This document shows positions 52,801-64,000 of a stretch of DNA of 64,000 nucleotides, one piece after another. Below the pieces are notes generated by a model. It did no database searches, was not told the DNA's origin, and saw only the letters and a program-made list of their open reading frames with translations. The stretch lies in contig JAGGNK010008448.1 of assembly GCA_017590115.1 (NCBI GenBank), positions 3,784,794-3,848,793 on the forward strand, in the 5' to 3' direction. Each line of letters starts with the position of its first letter. Within the stretch, counting starts at the first letter, position 1. Source of the DNA: Montifringilla adamsi. Taxonomy: Eukaryota > Chordata > Aves > Passeriformes > Passeridae. Both the position numbers and the translations under genes were made by a program.

Positions 52801-55800
52801 TGCTAGTTTTCTTCCAGGCATTTAGAAACTGAGAGATTGTTGCTAACATCACTTTTTCCCTCAGCCAAATCTGACTGAATTTGCCAGGCAGCAAAGGAAG
52901 CAGCATGTTACCAGCTCTCAGGTCATGGTATACACACATTTGTATCTGTAATACTTGCTAGATCTTAAGGGCAAAATTGTTCTCCTGTCTGCAATGCAGT
53001 GTTTTAGCTGCAGTGCAGATCATTTATATCTGTGCTCCCTGTCCAAGGCTCAGAGAGGTCAGCTGTGATTTTGTGAACATCCCTCTGCAATTTCTTTCCA
53101 CATTTTAGTGTCTCTTTCACAATCAGTGTGATTAGAGGGTGTGTGTGGCCTTTCTGGCCGTGCTGGCTTGTTGCTGACCTGATGGCTCTGTTCCTGCTTC
53201 TTCCTAGGACTCCTTGATGCACACTCACTGCTGACCCTCCAGACACTCTCCCAGCCTAAGTAGCTGCAAGAGTGACCTGTGGTCTCTGACTTCACTTCTC
53301 CAGTGGGTTTTGGATATCAAATAGTTCATGTTTTATTCTCAAATACACCTTTGGTTTCCATTTTATAACTAAACATATGAGGCCAGAAATGAGCTTCTCT
53401 CCTGACAGCTGGGACAGCACTGCCCAGGGTTCCTCCATTTTTTACCAGTCAGGTACAGCAGGGACCTGGATGGAAATCCTTAGAATAGCAGTAACACCTT
53501 AACTCCTTGTAACATGGTGCTTTCAGATAAACTTTACATGAGAAAACTGATCTTTTTGGTGTGTTTTCTAACTTTGATTTCATCCCTTTCTTCTGTAAGA
53601 AAATGAAAGTGTAAACCTATGTCTAAAATGGTGAAAGACAGGTTTTCCTTAATCAGAGTCCCAGCAAACATCAGCCATTACTCCCCACATGAAAACAGAC
53701 AGAGATGCTGTTTTTCCCTCTGCTCACTTTCTTTACTTTTTTTCCAAAAGGCCACTCTGATGAGGAGTCCCCCTCTGCACGCAGACCTGCAGGAGCCCTG
53801 TTTATTACTTGGTTTGATGTTTGACCTGACCATTGATGCACATAATTGAAAAGCAGTGTCTAAAGTGCAGAAGGAATCCATTAATAAAATCGTGCCTTTT
53901 CAAGACAAATTTGTACAACTCATATACAGACACATATGTACACAGGCACATTAGACACAGATAAATATATGTACACAGGCACAAAGAGTGAGAATCCTTT
54001 TGCAATCCATTCCAATCACTGCTGTTCAATACAAGAAGCACAACTCTCCCCCTCCAGGCAGTTTTGGTACATGCCTATAAAAGATGGCTACACAATACTT
54101 TATTTAAGTACTAGAAAAAGTGCAGTAGTGGGGAATCAGAGTCAGAGAGATTTCTTCCATGAGCAGGCTGGACCAGAGCTAAATGCTGCATTGCACCAAC
54201 TAAAAGACAGTGCCTTCCTTCTGCCTGAATTTACCCTGTGCTTCCCCACTTCAGACAAGGAAAGAGTCTGCAAACATCTAGGATTATAGCCATCACTTAT
54301 TCTTGTGTTCTGGTGCTGCATGCACAGCACAGCTTCATCACCTGTAAAGACTGGTGATCCAAAAAATGGAAAAACTGCACCCATATATCAACTAACTTTT
54401 AAAAGGATTATTTTTATCCATGACACCAGCACTGCTTTAATAAAACTTAACAAATGTCAGGTATTTTCTGATATATCATGCTCCCTGAAGTGAACTCTCT
54501 GATCAAATGCTTTGCTAAAAATTTCATTGGCAGCACTAAGTTTTTATTAAATTCTACTCTAAAGATCAACTAATAAAAATTTTTATGAATACTTAGACAT
54601 GGGGGATGTTTCAATCATTGGAAATTGATCACTGAAGCTATGAATTACTGTTTATTTTTCATGCCTGGTTAAAAATGCAACTGATATTGGAATGAATTGC
54701 TTCTTGCAATTTTTAAAGTTCTCCACAGCACTCAGTCATAGGTGCTAGGAAATCAGTTCCTGTAAATGCTAATTTCAACAGAGTGTGACTGCATGAGAAC
54801 ATAAACATAACATATAAAATAGTGGGAGCCCAGACACAAAACTCATTGTGAAATTACTTCAGCTAATATTACAGAAAGCTTTCTAAAACATATAGAAAAA
54901 TCTTGAATCAAAAACTTGAGCCCATATTTTGCAACTTATGCAGTAAGAAGAGCAATCTATTTATTAAAAAATCCCAGAAAATATGTTACAAAGAGACCTT
55001 TTATTAACGTCAACAAAGACAGAAGAAAATTCTGCTGAATTCCACCAAAACGTTCAAAACAAAACCAAAAGAACATGAGCTGAGGGCACCCTCTTCTGAT
55101 CATTATTTTGTTCTTCAAGTTCTAGGTAAAATGCCTTCTGCATATCTGCATATGTTGTAAAATTCCACTGACCTGTTCTTTATCAGAATCACAAGTACAT
55201 CATCTGCTTGGGAGATTAATACAATAAATTTGTTTCAGCTACCAACTGATATTTTTACTTTAGGTTTTTTTGGATTTTTTTTAATTGTGCAAACTTGAAG
55301 CCAGTTCTTCCAGTAACTCTTCTCCCTTGTATGTTCCAGTTTGATTCCCATAAGGCCACTCTGGCCCCATAGGGTCAGAGGTGCAAGGGACAGGCCAATT
55401 TTTATCTAATTCATGCCACCGAGAGAGATTTAAATTCAGGTTAAAAAAAAAAAATCTGATTCTAAAAGAGTGTGTTTACAAAGATTTATAAAGATGAAAG
55501 ACGGAACAGAGGATGGGGAGAAAGTAAGAGCAGGAGGAATATTAGGAATATATTTTTCTATAGCTGTATCAGCATTGTTTTCATGGTATTCTCACAGGAC
55601 TGAAGAAGTAAATTCTAAATCCCACTGTAGTTCAGAGGGAATAAAAGGAAAGAGAGCAGTGCCTCTGACCTTGTACCTCACTTTCAGACTCTGAGGACTG
55701 GAGGAGAGAAGTAACTCATGAATATTAGAGCTAATGAACCTTGATTTTCTCCAGATTTTTGGTTAAGTGTTGATTGGCTCTCACATCTGGAAGATGTAAA

Positions 55801-57865
55801 TTGTGACTGAAGCTTGTTCTGCATTTGAGACATTTCGATGTGCCCTCTTCAGTGTGCATTCTCTGGGATTTCAAAAAACTCCAGCTCATGCTGTAGAGTT
55901 TTTCTCAGTGGGTACTTCTCAGATGTCTCTCTGACCTGGACATCTACTTACATAAATCCTGCAGGAATGTCTCTGAGATTTCTATTCCTTTATCATATTT
56001 CATAAAAATAAAACAGTGGGTTCAAAAAATTAGCTAGCATGGACAAGTGGGCAGATATATATGGAAACATCTAACTTCTAGTTAAATCTCTGAAGATTTC
56101 CACTAGAGAGCCCTTGACAGGCAGAGGTGTGGAGAGTGGTTCCCCTTGGTGGAGGGAGTGATTCAAATCAGAAGTGAAGCCCAAAGAGGCAAAGGGAGTG
56201 ATGAGCCATGTCAGATGAGGCATTTCGGGGTGAGTGATCCCATCTCAGCAGGAGAGGCTGATGGACCAGCACGCACCCCCAGCACCCCACAGATTGGAAA
56301 CCAATAGAAATGAAATTGGAAGATACAGGCACAATCCTATTATGTGATAAGGAAACCAGGGTGAATAGAGACAGCACAGAGATAAGAGGGTCATGAAAAC
56401 TAATGGAGCAATTTGGATCTGAGAAAGTGGATGCACTATTAACCAGATGCACTCAGCCTCACTGGATTGCCAGATGAGGCTTGTCCTTGTCAAAATACAA
56501 TAAATTGGCCGCTTCAGCTTTCTCCACATTTGAGGTTCTGGCATGAACCTCTTCAGACAAATATAGATTGATGGCTTAAGTATACACAGGAATGACACAG
56601 GACCAGGATGATGCTGAAATATCATTAAAATTTATGATTTTGGCTTGTTCGTCTGTCATCTTCAGTACAGCATGGCAGTGCATCTGGAGGCCTGACATTA
56701 TCACAGAACAATGTAGAGCCTTTTGGGAAGGGAAATGCTAGAGCTGGAAAAAAGGCATTGTGCAGACATGCAAAACATCCAGGAACAGCTTTTGATCCTG
56801 CTGGTAAAGAGCTGTGTTGTAATTCCAGGTGTCTGACAGGAATGAAATCCAGCTCAGGCTATTGCATGCACTTGCTTACAGAAACAGCAACCTACAGCTG
56901 GGCTGTGGAAACACAGGGTCGGGCACTGTCCAAGTCTCCTTAAAACGTAATGTGTGGCAACCCAAGGCAAACGCAACTTTGAGTTACTGGCCCAGAAGTG
57001 GTAATTTAGAAATTGGGAATTTGGGTTATTAGAGTAGAATTAAAGGAACTGGCTCTTTTTCCTTTGGGCTTTTTACAGGCCTTAAAGATGACAGAATATT
57101 CAGTTGGAGCTGCATAGTAGGAATGATCAACCAAAGAAAATCTTTACCGTTATCCAGCAGCTGGAATGTGCTGGTAAGAACAGTAACAGAATAAGGAATT
57201 TGCATTTTTCAGTCTGGCCATTTGTAACAGCTGAAATAAGAACAGTAGCATATGTAAGAATATGTGGGTTTGAAATGGTGCAGGGTCAGTCATGTAGTTG
57301 GCATCTCTAAGGAGTCCTTTATGGAAATTATGGAAGTCTCCAGAGCTATCAGTTCTTATTATCAGGCTTCACAAAATGTGGACTAGCACTACATGAAAAG
57401 GTTGTTCAGTAGAATTAAAATTATCCTGGGGCATAGGAAACCTCAGACTTCAAAGTTTCTAGTTATTTGCACATCATACTTTAGTTTTTGCTTTTAATGA
57501 AAAAAACTACAAGGCTTTCAGAATCTTTAATTATGAGGTTAATTATGAAAGAACCTCAAAATGTAATGATACTTGAGCCCAATACTTATACAAAGATGAT
57601 ATAGGGGAAAGATAAAATAATGCTCAATATCTTATCTTCCTGATAAAGAAGCAGAGAGCAAGGTTTGATTTATATTTGTGTAGTTAAAAAATTGCTTCAG
57701 ACTTAATCTGCTATATTATTATTTTGAGGTCAACACTGTCAGTTCTGTTCTCCAAAATGCTCTTAAAGGTTATCAAGACAAGCAAGGATTGGATTGGATC
57801 CCTGCAGCCAACTCATATATTGAGCACAGGGTGGAAGATCTTCTTCACAAGCAGAGAAAATACCA
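43871..57865. other. intergenic, no gene seen
   Basis: About 14 kb of AT-rich DNA. Short tracts of T (45,114-45,128) and an imperfect tandem repeat with TATGTACACAGGCACA at 53,935-53,982 are the only repeats noted. No open frame shows a domain or conserved motif that I recognise. Confidence 0.55.
53935..53982. repeat. imperfect tandem repeat, about 31-bp spacing
   Basis: TATGTACACAGGCACA occurs twice with related ACACAGATAAATA sequence between. The repeat is short and diverged. Confidence 0.6.
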
Positions 57866-57866
57866 C

Positions 57867-57900
<34 letters not shown>

Positions 57901-57911
57901 AAAAAAAAAAC

Positions 57912-57949
<38 letters not shown>

Positions 57950-58025
57950 AAAACAAAACCCAAAACAAAAAAACAACATCAATCAAAACAAAACAAAACA
58001 AAAAAAAAAAAAACCAAACCACCAC
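57866..58025. repeat. long A-rich low-complexity block
   Basis: About 160 bases nearly all A on the plus strand. Runs of more than 30 A are separated by single C or CC, passing into AAAAC units. It generates long lysine-rich plus frames and phenylalanine-rich minus frames that are not genes. It is the largest simple repeat in the window. Confidence 0.95.
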
Positions 58026-61000
58026 AAAAATCGCAGCTGTATTCATTACATATCCAAAAGATACTGCTGCAAATGGAAAGCACTTTGATTAGGACTGACT
58101 TATAAACATGCACAGTGGTCCACCATATGAGTCTAATGGATCAGCATTCAAATGCACATCATGAACAGATGGTTCCTGTAGAAGAGACTAATGCAGCATT
58201 TTTGGTCACCTTGTACTGGCACTCATTCAAAGCAGGTGCTTGATAAACTAAGACTGGAAGTGGACTGAAATGAACTGGCTTCTAAAAAAACTGGGACACA
58301 GAAAAGGAGGAGACAATCCCTTCTTCTCTTTTCCAAGAATATATGAGTGCATCCAATGCCAGCTTTGCCCACGGTGACCAATCTCACATGTTTGGTACTG
58401 AGATTTCTGAGATGCAACATCCATAACTTTAACAAGAGGACATGGGGCACTGACAAGCTGAGTATGTCAATATGTAATTCAGGTTTGAACTCCATTTTAT
58501 ACTCTCGTGTTAATTTTTTTCTAATTTTGTCAGCTTGTTCTGAGTCCAAAGTGGCCAAGCCCCAACTAGAACCAGAGCTGCTATTCTGAATCCATTCCTG
58601 ATCTGATTTTAAAGCAGAAAGATTAAATTTCTTGCCTTTAGGAGAAATCAAATCTGGCATCAAAGCCTTTCACTGTCTAGTTTCCAAAACTACCTGCTAC
58701 AGCAAGGAAAACAACAGTAGTGGAGATATTTGTGTGCTTTTACAGATGAAATTATCCACTGGTTAAATCTGGATTAAACTTCAGAGCAGAATTTCAAAAT
58801 GAATCAGGGTCATAGTTTGTGCACACACATGATGGTGCTAAAATCTTCTGGGGTTTCTCGTCTTCTGCAGTTTTGTCTGTGTTTTATCTGGAATAGGAAA
58901 ATGGGGTCCATTCCAATTTGGAAAGAAACCCAGAACCCAAATTATATGAGTAAACTCACATCATGAGACTGAAATGCCCTCGAATACCCCCTTATCCTTT
59001 CTGAGGATGGAAAGTTTGACAGTCACATGGGACCAGGGAAGAAAGATGTCTCCAGATGGAAAATGATGAAAACCTGAATTTGGCAATATTATTAAAGTGG
59101 ACCCCTGGTTTTAATTATAAAGTTCTAGAACTTTATAGAAGTGATGGCAAATCCATTACAGAGTTTGAAATTATGTTCAGCTTAGCCACTATAAGCACTG
59201 TTAAGCACCCACTACTCTACAAGAAGAATTCACTCTACTTTTCAGCTCTCAGGTTGAGATGGCTTATTCTTGCAGTGATTTATTAATCCACCCAGAAGAC
59301 TCTCACAGCTCATCTCCCCACCTTTGCAACCAGCCCTCTTTCAAGGGAAGTTTTCTTGACTGAAACTGGCTTTGAAAATTATTTTGATCTTTGTGAAACT
59401 GTTAGCAGTATGCCAGTGAACTACCTGAGAACATCTATTAAGGATACATAAATCTTTATAGGAAAACTGTTAATAGAGCCACTATTCTGCCTGCCTTGAG
59501 ATACTGAGGTGGTGTAATGCTTTCATTTGAAACATTATAACCTGCAGCAGAAAACCTTGACAGAAGGAAAATTCATGCTTTAAACACAAGGTATTGCAGT
59601 CATGAAGTTACTTTGTGGACTGGCAGAAAATGTTCGATTTCAGCAGCTAAAATGGTAGAAACAACAATCAGGGCTTGAGAAGCCTGAACTTCAGCGTGAA
59701 AAATAGTCCACCTGACAATGCTGTCCTGCCTGACTTTAATTAATCTGTCACTACAAACATGACCTAGTTACCACAGTACAAATGTCAGCTTGTAATAGCT
59801 TTTCCCTGGAGTCCTCCTTAACTATCATTTGCCATTTACATTTGCTCGTTCGGTGATGAAGAGCAGTTAATGAGCTCCATCTACTGCTGCACGGAGTGAA
59901 TTGTTCCAGCAGCTCCAGTTCCCCAGCACCTCCCCAGGCTGCACTGGGAGAGGAGTTCCAGGCACTCTGCTGCACCAGCCACTGCCAAGGGCTCTCAGCA
60001 GAACATTCACCTCTTTGTATTTCTTCTTCTGCTTTTCTGTCATCATTTTTACTGTACGTGGGTTTTCTTTAATATATAACCTTTTAGGTAAATTTCATTT
60101 TGAATTACAGGTTGACAACGTGTGGCACCTTTTTTTTTAAATGTGTTTTTCCATGAAAAAAAGGCATAACAGTACTCTTAAAATAATTAGCACAAAAAAC
60201 TGAAGAGGCTTACAAAGCAGGAAAATTTACTTAAGTTCCTCTTGCAGTCTTAATGAACAAGGCCACTGTGCTGAAAATGGGTACTCAGATCAACAGATGG
60301 ACGCCCTTCTCTTATGCTTGCCATATTGACTGGAGTATTCAGATGGGATATTTAATTGTTCACGTCTCAAAAGAAATTATCTGATGGTGACTTAAAATGC
60401 CTTCTTAGCTTATGAGAGGGTTAATGAATACCTGATCTAAAATATCACCTTCCTTAGTATTTCCCTCTTGATTTAGGTGAAATATTTCAAATACTCTCAA
60501 AGTATCACTGGCACCACAGTAAGCAGGCTGCAGGAGATTCTTACCTAAAGCATAGGTGAATCAGAAGAACACCAGATAATTGAAGAAGAGGAAAGGTAGC
60601 AAGTATTAATAGCTTTGTATGTCTAAAATATAGAAAAAGAATAAAATATTTTATCTGATTAAATATCTCAGCATAGGATTTTATTTTCATAATACTTTTC
60701 CATTTAGTAAGAAAACAATATCAAAGATCTTGCTAAGGTAAGATGTGTTTTTCTAGTCTGCACAATGCTTAAACAGCTACGTGATGGCTGCTGAATCAAT
60801 TAAAAGACCAGGCTTGGAGACACTGCACAAAGGAAGGAGTTATTGCTCAGGCTGGCTGCTGCTCTCAGATCCATGGAAAGCAGGGCACGTCCTGCTAAGA
60901 GCAAAGCAAAGCACGTGAGGATGCACCATCAGCTCCTGTTGTAACCCCCTTCCCCTGCCTCGGGTCCCTCATTGCACATCTGCCTCAAGTGGTCTCAAAA

Positions 61001-63210
61001 TACAACATTTCTGAGTTATCAGTCTGATTAGAAAACATTAAAATCAAAGTAAGAAACTCAGCTTTCAACCAGAAAATGGTTGCCAAAAGGCCAAGGTATT
61101 TTCATCAGATATGAACCAATGTAATTTTCATTCCCTCAGCCTCGACTTTGGCCCCTGATCTTAGCACTGAAAGAGATTTCCCCCTCTCTAATTTTCCTCT
61201 GAGTTGTAGCATTCAGTGAATTGTTCATGAATGCTCCTTACTCAGGGGAGCCTTTACAACTAACTCCAAGGGATTCAGAAGTTTCTAGGGACAGAAACAA
61301 TGTTTGAACAGAATAATTCAAATTATCTTCTTCATTCTTCATACACCACACTGGAAATCTGTTGGGAACATCTTTTACAATAAATTCACATTGAAACAGG
61401 TTTTATTTTTTAAATTAGCAATTAATGCAGAATTATGCAAAGCAAAATAATGAATAATCAGTCTGTGCAGTCAATTCTTTCATGAAAACATGGGGGACTT
61501 CATTGTATAGCACTACTTAAAATTAGCACATCAGTGGGAAAACAGACCTGGTTTCAGCTAGTGCATTGTAAATAAAGATGCTCAGACTTTCAACAGCTTT
61601 TAAAAGTAATATTTAAGGTGAATTTTCTCCAAATTAATTGGAAGCTAAAAAACTCTAAATGCTTACTTTATCCTTGCAGTAAATGTTAATCCCAAATACA
61701 GTGTTAACATGACAGGTAACTGAAAAGATTCAGGAACAATGTAAACTTCAAATTTAAGAAAAGTACAAAGATTTAATATTTGTCTTCTTTGAATTTTTTG
61801 AGAGTAAGAATTAGAAGGAGTCCAGTTTTGGAATTGGAAACTGAGAGTCCAGTTTTACACCTCCAAGAAAAAATGTCATACAGCCTGTTCCTGAATAAAG
61901 GGTTTCAGTTAAATATTCAGTAGCAGAATGTTAAATAAAAGATATTTTTTTGGTTGCTTATTAATACAGGCAGCCTTAATTTGATTTCTTGAATGTATTT
62001 ACTTTCATATGAAAGCCAGAATAGTCACAAGGTACCAAGAGCCACTAGACTGCTCTTGAAGCTGCATTGCCCCAAAAAGCTTTGCAAAAAGTATTACTAA
62101 TAACAGCAGAGAAACAAATTTTCAGTAGTCAGCCTTTAGAAAAAAAAAAAAAAAACTGAGGGTATTTTAGTGACCCTAATAATTGTCTACCAGTGTGCAA
62201 TGATTTTTATGGATTTAGATGGGAGCAAGGGCAAATCTGTCTCACACTGATATTTTCCACTTTCTTCCTTCACGAAATGATGTTCTTCACAGGCAGCACG
62301 ATAGTGATCAGGTGTGTCCAAGTCTGCCCCTGTTAGGGGGGCTTTTTAATGCATTTGCATGTGTGCAGTGAGTCTGATCATCAGAAATACACAGAAATAC
62401 ACCGAAATACACAGAAATACACATGCATAAAAGCACATGCACACATTTATACCTGTATATGCAACAGACACATACATTATGGTCAGGAAAAAGGTATAAT
62501 AACAAGCACCTTTCAACTTCCATGCTTGCAGTGCAGGAGACAGGCTGGTAGTATCTGTCAGTGAAGTAACCACTTGGAAAGACTATTATGGTTTTTCACC
62601 ACCTCTAACCATTCTCTCATGTGGGTCATCATTTTATCTGTGTAAAACTTCTATCTTATCAAGAGCTATCACACATACAGGGTTTTCTCTTCTATTCAAG
62701 AAGTTTTCCACCTTTATGTGAAATTTTTTTAACTGCATGTAGTTCAAGAGGATTTACTAAGCTGAAAATTAAGCATATCAAATTTTTCCTCTACATAGTA
62801 GTTACCCAGGCAGTTGTGACTGAGCAGAGTACAGAGTATAAACGTCAGGATAAATGATCATTTTCCATTAAGGATTGGTGAACAACTAAATCCTCACTCA
62901 GAGAAATACATCTCTCTGGATTTAAACCTTTTGGCTCCAGTCCATTTCTGTAGTCTGCCCTGCACTTACTGAGAAAAGCCATTGATGACTATGGGAGTCG
63001 TGTCTAAAAATGTAGAGGGATCTTAATACATATTTGTGACCTTACAAAGATGAACAGATTATTTGTTTGTGTTGATAGCTCATGTCTTCAGAACTGTTTC
63101 TTGCTACATAGCAAAACCACTTTGATCTGCAATTAAACATTTTCTTATATTATCTGGAAAATGTATGCATAATTGACAAAACTAGAAGGAACTGAGTACA
63201 GAAAGCAGAA
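58026..63210. other. intergenic, downstream of the receptor gene
   Basis: AT-rich sequence with no supported exon. It contains an A run at 62,140-62,154, a small direct repeat of GAGTCCAGTTTT near 61,818 and 61,845, and a 10-bp minisatellite at 62,383-62,423. The balanced-composition stretch at about 59,690-59,900 stands out by eye and may be a conserved non-coding element, but conservation cannot be judged here. Confidence 0.5.
62383..62423. repeat. 10-bp minisatellite, four copies
   Basis: Four tandem copies of AGAAATACAC, the third changed by one base (CGAAATACAC). Confidence 0.9.
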
Positions 63211-63219
63211 AAGGAAAGC

Positions 63220-63537
63220 AACATTTCATTTCATTTTTACATTTATTCAATTGAGTTCAGAAACAAGTATAATATAACTCTTATTTGCAAAGTTGAGCAT
63301 TAAATATTTTAAAAAAGGACTTATTGGCCTTTGATAAATAGTTTGGGACATGCATGCTAATACAAAACCAGTTTTGGATGACAGACATTTAAATACAGAA
63401 AAGTGAGTTAACAAAATTTTCAGACACACTTGAAAAGGTGGCATGTCCTTTTGTATCCCTTTATCCAAATGTAATTTATCCATTTTTTCGCAATTTACCC
63501 TCCCCTTTCTAAACTTTAACATTACGAAATAAAATAT
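63220..63537 (-). other. 3'UTR of the GABA-A-like receptor subunit gene
   Basis: Runs from the stop codon to a predicted cleavage site. The first canonical AATAAA on the minus strand after the stop is at 63,247-63,242. It is followed by T-rich sequence on that strand (about 63,215-63,190), as expected of a downstream element. The UTR would be about 320 nt. Use of later signals cannot be excluded. Confidence 0.6.
63242..63247 (-). terminator. polyadenylation signal AATAAA
   Basis: Canonical hexamer on the minus strand, about 290 bases past the stop codon of the receptor exon, with U-rich sequence downstream. Confidence 0.6.
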
Positions 63538-63852
63538 TTATAAATACAAATAATACACCCAATAAAGCACATTAATTATGATGAATGATAATGGAAAAGA
63601 GAATCTGGCATAGTTGTCTATGTGGTAAGGATTTTTAACATGGAAGCAGTCAAAGATACAGAAAAGTCTTTTCATTACCGACATCGCTGAACTGCACACA
63701 CTGTGTTGACTTCTCTCCCTTTTTCTGTCAGTGCTGGTTTGTTTGCTTTTGTTTGAATCGGTCTTGTTCGTATTGTCAGGGGCACTGCAACTGTTTGTCA
63801 CTGCTGCCAGGACTCCATTCTTCTCTTCTTCATCATCATCATCATCAATAAT
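63538..63852 (-). CDS. Cys-loop GABA-A-like receptor subunit, last coding exon
   Basis: A terminal exon of 315 nt including the stop. The acceptor CCCTATCAG lies at 63,861-63,853 and is preceded by a pyrimidine-rich tract. The reading begins IIDDDDDEEEKNG, phase 0. The first 70 or so residues are the end of the M3-M4 cytoplasmic loop: an acidic run, then Ser/Thr/Asn/Lys-rich sequence and a basic KRERSQHS patch. Next come a short Cys-containing link (KRLFCIFDCFH) and the M4 helix, with IDNYARFSFPLSF then NVLYWVYYLYL. The protein stops right after M4. The (I/V)D-x-Y-(A/S)R-x-x-FP and N-x-x-YW-x-x-Y signatures are typical of GABA-A receptor subunits; the YYLYL ending recalls gamma and pi subunits. 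The subunit would be part of a pentameric chloride channel at the plasma membrane. The paralogue is undecided: pi-like, gamma-like or a subunit absent from mammals. Earlier exons lie beyond the right edge. Confidence 0.88.
   Translation of the reverse strand: MIDDDDDEEEKNGVLAAVTNSCSAPDNTNKTDSNKSKQTSTDRKRERSQHSVCSSAMSVMKRLFCIFDCFHVKNPYHIDNYARFSFPLSFIIINVLYWVYYLYL
63831..63848 (-). repeat. (GAT)n repeat encoding the acidic run
   Basis: Five GAT codons in a row (TCA/ATC units on the plus strand), next to GAA/GAG codons, immediately inside the last exon. It encodes the Asp run of the receptor loop and is a coding microsatellite close to the splice acceptor. Confidence 0.9.
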
Positions 63853-64000
63853 CTGATAGGGAACACAACAGCAGGTACTTAAGTACATGTTTCAACACCT
63901 GTTTATTTAGAGCTGCAGCAAATGGGATTTCTCTTCTGACTCCTCCAATGTCTCACTCCTCGACTTCAAGGACAAGCACTCGCATGCACCAGGCAGCTCC
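63853..64000 (-). other. last intron of the receptor gene, 3' end
   Basis: Intron sequence leading to the acceptor at 63,853-63,861 (minus). It contains a pyrimidine-rich run before the AG. No further exon falls inside the window. Confidence 0.75.

Noticed and set aside
56168..56625. Overlapping hydrophobic minus frames of 94 and 126 codons
   Set aside because: Same composition effect from purine-rich plus-strand DNA, with no recognisable protein family.
57724..58092. Lysine-rich open frames and their phenylalanine-rich complements
   Set aside because: They are direct translations of the A-rich block, not genes.
58223..58663. 146-codon minus-strand open frame with a polar, Lys/Ser-rich N-terminal half
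   Set aside because: No family recognised, no splice or promoter context, and a chance frame of this length is expected in a window this size. A protein search would be needed to revive it.
1..64000. tRNA, rRNA, microRNA hairpins, CRISPR-like arrays, endogenous retrovirus LTR pairs
   Set aside because: None was recognised on reading either strand. The hairpins found are too short for microRNA precursors, and no paired long terminal repeats were seen.

Overview
The window looks like a piece of a vertebrate nuclear genome, most likely a bird. It is mostly AT-rich, low-density non-coding DNA with spliced exons on the minus strand, one sharp CpG-island promoter, A/T-rich microsatellites, and fragments of CR1 LINEs. 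CR1 is the dominant retrotransposon of birds and other sauropsids. No bacterial-style operons, CRISPR arrays, tRNA or rRNA genes were seen. An 18-base run of N inside the GC-richest stretch is an assembly gap.

Two genes are supported, both on the minus strand and arranged head to tail. At the right edge (63,538-63,852) lies the last coding exon of a Cys-loop ligand-gated ion channel subunit. It resembles a GABA-A receptor subunit and is closest in feel to pi or gamma types. It holds the end of the M3-M4 cytoplasmic loop, the M4 membrane helix and the stop codon. Its 3'UTR runs left to an AATAAA signal near 63,245. About 53 kb further left, at 10,361-10,581, is the first coding exon of an adhesion GPCR of the ADGRA group, best matched to ADGRA3 (GPR125). 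This exon carries the signal peptide and the start of the leucine-rich-repeat cap, ends in a phase-2 splice donor, and sits in a CpG island of about 0.8 kb. The 10 kb to its left should be its first intron. That intron holds one unrecognised exon-like open segment (997-1143, minus).

The interval 10.9-63.2 kb appears to be a gene desert. It contains four CR1 pieces: 3' end fragments near 15.4 and 15.9 kb, a decayed ORF2 piece at 38.3-39.0 kb, and a 3' region fragment at 43.6-43.9 kb. It also has several A/T homopolymer and microsatellite tracts, small exact tandem duplications, paired short hairpins and a cluster of TEAD-type motifs near 17.5-17.7 kb. No complete gene is present and I found no clearly novel system. 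The points most worth checking are the identity and neighbourhood of the GABA-A-like subunit and the exon-like segment in the ADGRA intron. Family assignments rest on remembered protein features, since no database search was possible.
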